From positions 1-5,895 of the forward strand of contig JAKEGI010000051.1 of assembly GCA_022615595.1 (NCBI GenBank): a stretch of 5,895 bases of DNA, written 5' to 3'. The notes under the pieces were generated by a model. It did not search any database and was not told the DNA's origin. It was given only the letters and a program-made list of their open reading frames with translations. The first letter of the stretch is position 1. Each line of letters begins with the position of its first letter. The DNA comes from Bacteroidales bacterium (GTDB lineage Bacteria > Bacteroidota > Bacteroidia > Bacteroidales > VadinHA17). Shown here piece after piece: positions 1 through 4,642 of the stretch. Position numbers and translations under genes: made by a program.

Positions 1-365
1 ATTGTAATGCCCTTCCCGCTGCGGCTGAAAAAGTCGTCAAGTACCTCATTGTTCCTGTGACAGATAATGACGAGATTCTCTTTAGCCATAACAAGTCCAA
101 GTGGTATTGTTGTGAAGGGAAAGCCGTTTGACTGGTTCTGGTAGGGGATACGATATATCATCAGCAGCATGTCGTCTTCAATCTCCATCCTTGATCTCTC
201 GTCAACGTCAAGAATATCTGCCAGGAAATCATCAGGTATCTTAAGAGTCGATTTGAGTATCCCCAGTTCCGAAGGGGTGGGGTCGGTGACGTTAACGATA
301 CAGTTTTTTTCGAAAGAGTTTAACGGAAGGAGCCCGTTGGGGATCATCTGCCAGTATGTAATCAT
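1..365 (-). CDS. CorA-family magnesium/divalent-cation transporter, N-terminal part (cut by window edge)
   Basis: The reverse strand reads open from an ATG at 365 to the window edge, giving 121 residues that begin MITYWQMIPNG. The pattern fits the cytoplasmic N-terminal domain of CorA-type transporters: a Trp near the start, then 'DPTPSELGILKSTLKIPDDFLADILDVDERSRMEIEDDMLLMIYRIP' in outline, with the acidic 'DVDER-R-EIEDD' stretch at about residues 48-62 followed by strands ending 'LGLVMAKENLVIICH'. Family members are pentameric inner-membrane channels for Mg2+ or Co2+. The two C-terminal membrane helices and the GMN selectivity motif lie beyond the window and cannot be checked. The start is well supported by an AAAGGAGGTA ribosome site 6 bases upstream, which is unusually strong for a Bacteroidota gene. 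The gene is divergent from the polyamine operon. The family call is from remembered sequence pattern. Which ion it carries is unknown, and ZntB-like Zn2+ transport is an alternative. Confidence 0.83.
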   Translation of the reverse strand, partial: MITYWQMIPNGLLPLNSFEKNCIVNVTDPTPSELGILKSTLKIPDDFLADILDVDERSRMEIEDDMLLMIYRIPYQNQSNGFPFTTIPLGLVMAKENLVIICHRNNEVLDDFFSRSGKGIT

Positions 366-368
366 TCT

Positions 369-400
369 AATACCTCCTTTTTTTGCTCCACGGAGGTACT
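369..400 (-). promoter_or_regulatory. Predicted hairpin covering the Shine-Dalgarno of the CorA-family gene
   Basis: In the leader of the CorA-family mRNA, UACCUCC (from 398-392) can pair perfectly with GGAGGUA (377-371), the SD itself. The stem extends outward by a G-U (399/370) and an A-U (400/369) pair, giving 9 bp. The loop is 14 nt and holds seven consecutive A. The start codon lies 3 nt beyond the stem, at 365. The arrangement would hide the ribosome site when folded. That pairing is read directly from the sequence; a regulatory role is inference. Confidence 0.55.
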
Positions 401-547
401 TGTTGCCAATTTACCTCAGCAGAACGAATTTAAAATAACAGCTCGCGTGATAATCGTCCATATAAGACAATAGAATTGATATGTCTGCAAAAATATAACT
501 TTTATGGTTACCCCTTCTCCCTTCAGAAAAAAATGTCGCAAAAAAAT

Positions 548-555
548 TACCTTTG
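548..555 (+). promoter_or_regulatory. Bacteroidota-type -7 promoter box (TACCTTTG) for the polyamine operon
   Basis: TACCTTTG matches the Bacteroidota sigma-factor -7 consensus TAnnTTTG at every fixed position and lies 25 bases before the ATG at 581. Transcription would start a few bases downstream and give a leader of about 20 nt. No clear TTTG-like -33 element is visible at the expected distance. A 7/8 match (TAACTTTT, 496-503) lies further up. The rest of the divergent spacer (401-547) is AT-rich and shows nothing else that can be supported. Confidence 0.6.
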
Positions 556-580
556 CAATTAACCTATTTAATAGTCAGTT

Positions 581-1777
581 ATGGGAAAAGTTTTAGTCAT
601 TGGCGCCGGTGGTGTCGGTACGGTGGTTGTCAGCAAGATGGCAAGCCTTCCTGATGTCTTCACTGAGATCATGCTCGCCAGCAGGACAAAATCGAAGTGC
701 GATGCCATTGCAGGCCGTATCGGAGGCAACAGGATCACGACAGCACAGGTTGATGCTGATAATGTGCCTCAGCTTGTTCAGCTTATAAGGTCATTCGGTC
801 CTGATATCGTGGTCAATGTTGCCCTGCCGTACCAGGATCTGCATATTATGGATGCTTGCCTTGAGACAGGTGTTGCCTACCTTGATACAGCCAACTATGA
901 GCCCCCTGAGGAGGCAAAGTTTGAGTATTCATGGCAATGGGCATATGAAGACCGGTACCGTAATGCAGGTCTCACGGCGATACTTGGCTGCGGCTTTGAC
1001 CCCGGTGTGACAAGCATATTCACCGCCCACGCTGCCAAACACCATTTCAGGGAGATACATTATCTGGATATCGTTGACTGTAATGCCGGCGATCACGGCA
1101 AACCCTTCGCAACGAACTTCAATCCGGAGATCAACATCCGTGAGGTCACTCAGAAAGGCAAATACTGGGATAACGGCAGGTGGGTTATTACTGAACCGCA
1201 TGAGATACACAAGCCACTTACATACCCGGGTATCGGTCCGAAAGAATCATACGTCATTTACCATGAGGAGCTGGAATCACTTGTAAAGAACTTTCCCACA
1301 ATAAGGAGGGCTCGTTTCTGGATGACATTCGGCCAGGAGTATCTTACTCACCTGAGAGTGATACAAAACATAGGAATGGCGCGAATAGACCCCGTAATGT
1401 ATAACGGGGTAGAGATTGTCCCGATACAATTTCTGAAGGCAGTCTTGCCCGATCCGGGTGAGCTTGGAGAAAACTACAAGGGATGGACCTCAATCGGTTG
1501 CCGCATCAAAGGTCTCGCGAAAGACGGGATAGAGCGGACATACTACATATGGAACAACTGCAGCCATGAGGAGGCTTACCGGGAGACCGGCACTCAGGGT
1601 GTCAGCTACACGACAGGCGTTCCGGCCGCAATTGGAGCCATGATGTATCTTAAGGGTCTCTGGAAGAAGCCGGGAGTATGGAATGTGGAACAGTTTGACC
1701 CTGATCCGTTCATGGCTGAACTTAACAGCCTCGGCCTGCCATGGCACGAGCAGTTTGACATAGATCTGGAGGTTTGA
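581..1777 (+). CDS. Carboxynorspermidine/carboxyspermidine dehydrogenase (saccharopine dehydrogenase family)
   Basis: This 398-residue protein belongs to the saccharopine dehydrogenase-like family. The enzyme condenses L-aspartate beta-semialdehyde with a diamine (1,3-diaminopropane or putrescine) and reduces the Schiff base with NAD(P)H to carboxynorspermidine or carboxyspermidine in the cytoplasm. An N-terminal Rossmann motif GAGGVG is at residues 8-13. GCGFDPGV is at 136-143, and a conserved C-terminal stretch GTQGVSYTTGVPAAIGA is at 337-353. Length is normal for the family, about 400 residues. The ATG at 581 places the GxGxxG motif right at the N-terminus as expected, and no SD precedes it, which is usual for Bacteroidota. 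The gene immediately downstream encodes the partner decarboxylase, and this separates the call from saccharopine dehydrogenases of lysine metabolism. Whether the in vivo diamine is putrescine or diaminopropane cannot be told from sequence. Confidence 0.93.
   Translation: MGKVLVIGAGGVGTVVVSKMASLPDVFTEIMLASRTKSKCDAIAGRIGGNRITTAQVDADNVPQLVQLIRSFGPDIVVNVALPYQDLHIMDACLETGVAYLDTANYEPPEEAKFEYSWQWAYEDRYRNAGLTAILGCGFDPGVTSIFTAHAAKHHFREIHYLDIVDCNAGDHGKPFATNFNPEINIREVTQKGKYWDNGRWVITEPHEIHKPLTYPGIGPKESYVIYHEELESLVKNFPTIRRARFWMTFGQEYLTHLRVIQNIGMARIDPVMYNGVEIVPIQFLKAVLPDPGELGENYKGWTSIGCRIKGLAKDGIERTYYIWNNCSHEEAYRETGTQGVSYTTGVPAAIGAMMYLKGLWKKPGVWNVEQFDPDPFMAELNSLGLPWHEQFDIDLEV
1768..1772 (+). promoter_or_regulatory. 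Shine-Dalgarno GGAGG for nspC, inside the end of the dehydrogenase gene
   Basis: GGAGG sits 6 bases before the nspC ATG (1779) and inside the last codons of the upstream gene, whose TGA ends at 1777. Only one base separates stop and start, so translational coupling is likely. The SD supports 1779 as the true start. Confidence 0.6.
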
Positions 1778-1778
1778 G

Positions 1779-2915
1779 ATGATTGACTACTCCAGGGTCC
1801 CTTCGCCATGCTATGTAATTGACGAAGAGCGTCTTCGCCGCAATCTTGAACTTATCAGACAGGTTTCTAAGGATTCCGGGGCAGAGATAATACTTGCCTT
1901 CAAGGGCTTTGCAATGTGGTCAGTCTTCCCAGTTGTACGCGAGTATGTCTCGGGGGCGGCGGCAAGCTCCATACACGAGGCCCGGCTCTGCTACGAAGAG
2001 ATGGGGTCGCTGGCTCACACATATTCACCCGCATATCGCCGCGAGGAGTTTGGCATGATGCTGCGGTACAGCTCTCACTTGACTTTCAATTCACTGGCTC
2101 AGTATGACAAGTATGCACCGGTCCTCAGAAGAGAGGGAAAGCATATTTCTGCCGGGATCAGGATCAATCCCGAATATTCTGAGATTTCACACGGGATATA
2201 TAACCCTTGCTCACCCGGTTCAAGACTCGGCGTCACTGCCTCAGAACTGGCCAGCGGGCTGCCTGAAGGGGTGGAAGGCCTTCATTTTCATGTGCTCTTT
2301 GAGTCTGACTCATATACTCTTGAGAAAGTACTAAATGTTGTGGAGAAAAAATTCGGACACCTTTTTCCGAAGCTGAAGTGGCTGAATATGGGAGGGGGGC
2401 ACCTGATGACACGCAAGGGTTATGACACTGATCACATGGTCAGTCTGTTACGTAACTTCAGGGAAAAACACGGGATACATATTATTCTTGAGCCGGGCAG
2501 CGCTTTTGCATGGGAGACAGGCGAACTTGTGACAACGGTGGAGGACGTTATTGTACGTGACGGCATAAAGACAGCCCTCCTTGACGTCTCATTCACGGCG
2601 CACATGCCTGATTGCCTTGAGATGCCCTATAAACCTGTAATAATGGGTGCTTTCGAACCTGCTGAAGGTAAACCGACATACCGCATGGGCGGCAACTCAT
2701 GCCTCTCAGGTGACTTTATGGGCGACTGGTCGTTTCACCGTGAGCTTAATCCGGGTGACAGGGTGGTCTTCTGGGATATGATCCATTATACAATGGTCAA
2801 GACTACCACCTTTAACGGTGTGCCGCATCCCTCAATAGGCATATGGACGAAAGATCAGCAATTCAGGCTGATACGCACGTTCGGTTACAATGATTACAGG
2901 GATAGGCTCTCCTAA
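1779..2915 (+). CDS. nspC: Carboxynorspermidine/carboxyspermidine decarboxylase NspC
   Basis: This 378-residue pyridoxal-phosphate enzyme has the alanine-racemase-like fold (fold III). It decarboxylates carboxynorspermidine or carboxyspermidine to norspermidine or spermidine, the step after the preceding gene's product. Visible landmarks are the N-terminal 'VPSPCYVID', the probable PLP-binding Lys42 in LAFKGFAMWS, HFHVLFES at 169-176, the glycine loop MGGGH at 204-208, EPGSA at 238-242 for phosphate binding, Cys308 in GNSCLSGDFMGDW, and Tyr337 in WDMIHYTMVKTTTFNG. The last two correspond to the catalytic Cys and the cofactor-side Tyr of related decarboxylases. The protein is full length for the family. 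It is translated with its own SD one base after the upstream stop, so the two genes form an operon. Its TAA overlaps the stop of the convergent downstream gene. Confidence 0.95.
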   Translation: MIDYSRVPSPCYVIDEERLRRNLELIRQVSKDSGAEIILAFKGFAMWSVFPVVREYVSGAAASSIHEARLCYEEMGSLAHTYSPAYRREEFGMMLRYSSHLTFNSLAQYDKYAPVLRREGKHISAGIRINPEYSEISHGIYNPCSPGSRLGVTASELASGLPEGVEGLHFHVLFESDSYTLEKVLNVVEKKFGHLFPKLKWLNMGGGHLMTRKGYDTDHMVSLLRNFREKHGIHIILEPGSAFAWETGELVTTVEDVIVRDGIKTALLDVSFTAHMPDCLEMPYKPVIMGAFEPAEGKPTYRMGGNSCLSGDFMGDWSFHRELNPGDRVVFWDMIHYTMVKTTTFNGVPHPSIGIWTKDQQFRLIRTFGYNDYRDRLS

Positions 2916-3628
2916 GGCCTGTTGATGGTCATCTCAGTAACCATCATCCTCCTGGTGGTGAATACGGCATGAGCAATCTCCCCGGCTACATCAGCCGGAT
3001 CCATGAAGCCAGATAAATCCTTTCCTTTGGCACCGGCCCAGAAGGGTGTGTTCATCCCTCCCGGATAGACAGCCACTACCTTCCGGTTTGTTCCTTTCAG
3101 CTCGGCACGCAGTGCCTCGGTGAAGCCCCGTGCTCCCCATTTGGCAGCACAGTAAACGGTCTCGGTCGCGCGCCCGACAAGGGCAGAGGTAGACATTATG
3201 TTAACGATGGTAATTGCATCCTCCTTCGGAGTGATGCCAAGCAGGGCAGAGGTCAGGAGGATCATGCCTGTAAGATTCGACCCAAGTATCTCCCCGACCC
3301 TTGGTGAACGGTTACCGGAGGCATCACCAAATAATCCTGTGCCTGCATTATTGAACAGAAAATCAACTTGATATCCGTTCTCCTTAATGAATCCGCAGAG
3401 TATGTCCACATCCTCCTGGCTCGTGATGTCACAACGGAAAGGAATGATTATGCCATCGGTTGTCTCCTCCTTAATCTGCCCGGCGGCATGTATCAGTTTG
3501 CCTTCGTCACGGCCCAATATGATCACATTTCTGGCATGCTCAAGGGCTTCTTTTGCCAGAGCCATCCCAAGGCCGCTGCCCCCTCCGGAGATTATTGTAA
3601 AACGGGTGTTATCTTTCCTTCTGGTCAT
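2912..3628 (-). CDS. Short-chain dehydrogenase/reductase (SDR), classical type, substrate unknown
   Basis: This 238-residue protein is a classical SDR with a complete set of motifs. The cofactor loop is SGGGSGLG at 14-21, with Ser in place of the usual first Thr. NNAG is at 93-96, followed by structural Asn118, catalytic Ser146 (13 residues before the Tyr), and YxxxK as Tyr159-Lys163. A Gly-Arg pair at 39-40, after the second strand, suggests NADP(H) rather than NAD(H); that is inference. 'VYPGGMNTPFW' is the usual loop after the active site. Length is normal at 230-260. The ATG at 3628 has AT-rich sequence and no SD upstream, typical of Bacteroidota. The gene is convergent with nspC, and the two stops overlap by 4 bases. 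Context gives no hint of substrate. The protein is predicted to be soluble and cytoplasmic, with no signal peptide or membrane segment. Confidence 0.9.
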   Translation of the reverse strand: MTRRKDNTRFTIISGGGSGLGMALAKEALEHARNVIILGRDEGKLIHAAGQIKEETTDGIIIPFRCDITSQEDVDILCGFIKENGYQVDFLFNNAGTGLFGDASGNRSPRVGEILGSNLTGMILLTSALLGITPKEDAITIVNIMSTSALVGRATETVYCAAKWGARGFTEALRAELKGTNRKVVAVYPGGMNTPFWAGAKGKDLSGFMDPADVAGEIAHAVFTTRRMMVTEMTINRP

Positions 3629-3735
3629 ATTGTAAATTTAGAGAAAGATTTATATTTTATGATTGTCTTGCTGCTTTTATTCTAAACTGTTTTATAATGA
3701 ATGATCGGAATCTGGCCGGACCATTTGCATGGGTA

Positions 3736-3765
3736 TAGGGCCCTACACCGCCAAGGCTACGTAGG
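3736..3765. repeat. Cluster of small palindromes and a potential hairpin
   Basis: TAGGGCCCTA (3736-3745) is a perfect 10-bp palindrome and CTACGTAG (3757-3764) a perfect 8-bp one. CCTAC (3742-3746) can pair with GTAGG (3761-3765) around a 14-nt loop containing CGCCAAGGC. The loop resembles, from memory only, a hairpin core seen in dispersed repeats of other bacteria. It may be a decayed repeat. Confidence 0.3.
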
Positions 3766-3770
3766 ACATG

Positions 3771-3805
3771 GCATGGAGCATTGGGCAAAGGGTATGGAGA
3801 TATTT
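3771..3805. repeat. Degenerate 7-bp tandem repeat, patch 1
   Basis: The run divides into five heptamers: GCATGGA, GCATTGG, GCAAAGG, GTATGGA, GATATTT. The first base is G in all five and the third is A in four. The period is clear but the units are diverged. It lies just left of the first 49-bp repeat. Confidence 0.5.
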
Positions 3806-3815
3806 ATGAATGAAG

Positions 3816-3864
3816 CCAATCCGACAGGATTGAATGTCAATAGCCACCGGTGAAACCGGTGGAA
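3816..3864 (+). repeat. REP-like two-hairpin unit, copy 1 (49 bp)
   Basis: This unit is identical over 49 bases to the copy at 3929-3977. It holds hairpin A, with CAATCC (3817-3822) pairing with GGATTG (3827-3832) around GACA. A linker TGAATGTCAATAGCC (3831-3845) follows. Hairpin B has CCACCGGT (3844-3851) pairing with ACCGGTGG (3855-3862) around GAA. The two-hairpin layout next to a Y1 transposase is typical of REP/BIME-like elements. Confidence 0.85.
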
Positions 3865-3872
3865 TATGAGAT

Positions 3873-3907
3873 AAGGCGAAAGGCAAAAGGCGAAGGGAGA
3901 AAGTAAG
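3873..3907. repeat. Degenerate 7-bp tandem repeat, patch 2
   Basis: Five heptamers lie between the two 49-bp units: AAGGCGA, AAGGCAA, AAGGCGA, AGGGAGA, AAGTAAG. The first three are nearly identical and the last two drift. The motif differs from patch 1 and patch 3, but the 7-bp period is the same. Confidence 0.6.
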
Positions 3908-3928
3908 ATGAAATCTATGAAGATAAAA

Positions 3929-3977
3929 CCAATCCGACAGGATTGAATGTCAATAGCCACCGGTGAAACCGGTGGAA
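3929..3977 (+). repeat. REP-like two-hairpin unit, copy 2 (49 bp)
   Basis: This is an exact copy of 3816-3864, offset by 113 bases: hairpin A at 3930-3945, linker at 3944-3958, hairpin B at 3957-3975. It is the outer part of the left flank of the transposase gene. An inverted, diverged counterpart lies at 4519-4562. Confidence 0.85.
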
Positions 3978-3994
3978 ATATGATGTAGAAACCG

Positions 3995-4011
3995 CAACCC
4001 GGAAAGGGTTG
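3995..4011 (+). repeat. Hairpin before the transposase (left inner hairpin)
   Basis: CAACCC pairs with GGGTTG around GGAAA, a 17-nt hairpin followed by AATAAT and ending 16 bases before the ATG. It has the same CAA...TTGAAT frame as hairpin A and mirrors the 17-nt hairpin at 4482-4498. A GTAG (3985-3988) precedes it, recalling the tetranucleotide of classical REPs, but the right side has GTAT at that place. Confidence 0.7.
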
Positions 4012-4027
4012 AATAATATACATAATT

Positions 4028-4474
4028 ATGAGCACATATACACAAATCCTTTATCAAATCGTTTTTGCCACCCATGGTTGGCTACCTCAGCTGAAGCCCG
4101 CCGGAAGGGCTGAATTGTACCGGTATATGGCAGGTATAATGAAAAACAAAAACTGCCACCTGTATCAGATCGGCGGCACTGAAGATCATATTCACATTGT
4201 CACCCATCTGCATCCCGCAGTCGCTCTTGCCTCCCTTGTGAAAGATATTAAGGTGGCGACCACCCTGCATATTGGGAAGGAGAAGCTCTTTCCCGGTTTT
4301 ACATGCTGGCAGGATGGTTATGGGGCATTCACCTATGATATTTCGGCGAAGGAGAATCTGATTGCATATGTTCGAAACCAGGAAGTGCATCACAGTAAGG
4401 TTTCCGGGAGGGAGGAGTATGTGGCTTTGCTTAAAGAGTTTGGTATTCAGTATGATGAGAAGTATGTTTTATGA
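4028..4474 (+). CDS. REP-associated tyrosine transposase (IS200-like Y1/HUH family)
   Basis: This 148-residue protein has the Transposase_17/Y1 pattern. Such enzymes cut and rejoin single-stranded DNA through a 5'-phosphotyrosine and recognise subterminal hairpins. The metal-binding HUH motif is His54-Ile-His56 in GGTEDHIHIVTHLHP. Lys75 lies in the helix SLVKDIK. 'WQDGYGAFTYDIS' covers 94-106. The likely nucleophile is Tyr114 in LIAYVRNQEVHH, with the family's trailing NQExHH. The chain ends EFGIQYDEKYVL, as is usual for full-length members, so the gene looks intact. There is no partner gene such as tnpB. The hairpins on both sides point to a RAYT rather than a free IS200 element; RAYTs are often single-copy and thought to be domesticated. 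No SD and no TAnnTTTG box are visible upstream. A hairpin followed by T4 lies 7 bases after the stop. Confidence 0.9.
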   Translation: MSTYTQILYQIVFATHGWLPQLKPAGRAELYRYMAGIMKNKNCHLYQIGGTEDHIHIVTHLHPAVALASLVKDIKVATTLHIGKEKLFPGFTCWQDGYGAFTYDISAKENLIAYVRNQEVHHSKVSGREEYVALLKEFGIQYDEKYVL

Positions 4475-4480
4475 ATTTAT

Positions 4481-4499
4481 TCAACCACTCCGTGGTTGA
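4481..4499 (-). repeat. Hairpin after the transposase (right inner hairpin), possible terminator
   Basis: TCAACCAC pairs with GTGGTTGA around a 3-nt loop, an 8-bp stem starting 7 bases after the stop codon. Read on the - strand it ends in TTGAATAAA, mirroring the left inner hairpin (TTGAATAAT). On the + strand it is followed by GTTTT, so it could also act as a weak intrinsic terminator for the transposase. Confidence 0.65.
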
Positions 4500-4518
4500 G
4501 TTTTCATACTTCATTTTA

Positions 4519-4571
4519 CCCCGCATTGCATGCGGGGCTATTGACATTCATCCCTCCGGATCGAAATGTCA
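4519..4571 (-). repeat. Inverted, diverged copy of the REP-like two-hairpin unit
   Basis: GGCTATTGACATTCA (4536-4550) is the exact reverse complement of the 15-base linker in the left copies. The B-type hairpin beside it is CCCCGCAT/ATGCGGGG (4519-4537, 3-nt loop). The A-type hairpin is ATCC/GGAT around CTCC (4550-4561). Stem sequences differ from the left copies but the pairing is kept. An extra 7-bp pair, TGACATT (4542-4548) with AATGTCA (4565-4571), encloses the A-type hairpin in this copy only. Confidence 0.8.
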
Positions 4572-4598
4572 GCTTGCATTAACAATGACAATCTGTAA

Positions 4599-4640
4599 AC
4601 CTTGAGTAACCATAAGCCATAAACCAGGAACAAGTAACTC
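4599..4640. repeat. Degenerate 7-bp tandem repeat, patch 3
   Basis: After a loose first unit, five heptamers follow: GTAACCA, TAAGCCA, TAAACCA, GGAACAA, GTAACTC. Positions 3 (A) and 5 (C) are constant in those five. The patch ends just before the mnmA stop codon, so it forms the 3' flank of mnmA as well as the right border of the repeat region. Confidence 0.5.
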
Positions 4641-4642
4641 CA

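Larger units (their letters stand above)
3629..4027. other. Non-coding repeat-rich stretch left of the transposase
   Basis: No credible gene lies here. 3629-3735 is the AT-rich 5' region of the SDR gene, with no clear TAnnTTTG box found on the reverse strand. Then come palindromes (3736-3765), a degenerate 7-bp repeat patch, the first 49-bp two-hairpin unit, a second 7-bp patch, the second 49-bp unit and a single hairpin 16 bases before the transposase ATG. Each is listed separately. Confidence 0.7.
3816..4571 (+). mobile_element. RAYT locus: Y1 transposase gene with flanking REP-like hairpins
   Basis: The unit consists of the transposase gene at 4028-4474, two direct 49-bp two-hairpin repeats and one inner hairpin on its left, and an inner hairpin plus an inverted two-hairpin repeat on its right. 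From outer hairpin to inner hairpin the left flank spans 82 nt (3930-4011) and the right flank 81 nt (4481-4561), with the same order of parts, a 19-nt spacer in each, and 17-nt inner hairpins. True ends and any insertion target cannot be fixed from one copy. The outer bounds given are those of recognisable repeats. Confidence 0.7.

Noticed and set aside
169..438. Open reading frame of 89 codons on the + strand
   Set aside because: It is antisense to the CorA-family coding region and its SD hairpin. The reverse frame has clear family pattern and a strong ribosome site.
366..480. Possible M-box or other Mg2+ riboswitch before the CorA-family gene
   Set aside because: Apart from the SD hairpin I see no paired elements or conserved loops of a known Mg2+ riboswitch, and the leader length is unknown.
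3816..3977. Two identical repeats separated by 64 bases, resembling the start of a CRISPR array
   Set aside because: There are only two copies, the repeat is 49 bp with two internal hairpins, the 'spacer' is low-complexity heptamer sequence, a third copy is inverted on the far side of a transposase, and no cas gene is present.
3757..4035. Open reading frame of 92 codons on the - strand
   Set aside because: It runs through palindromes, heptamer repeats and both 49-bp units, and its translation repeats with them. It has no recognisable domain.
4028..4474. Complete IS200/IS605 insertion sequence
   Set aside because: There is no tnpB. The flanking repeats occur as extra units outside the gene and in inverted orientation, which fits a RAYT/REP locus better than a mobile IS200 copy. 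Element ends cannot be set from one copy.
4519..4537. Strong 8-bp GC-rich hairpin as an intrinsic terminator for mnmA
   Set aside because: On the - strand it is followed by TAAAATGAAG rather than a U tract, and it is better explained as the B hairpin of the inverted REP unit.
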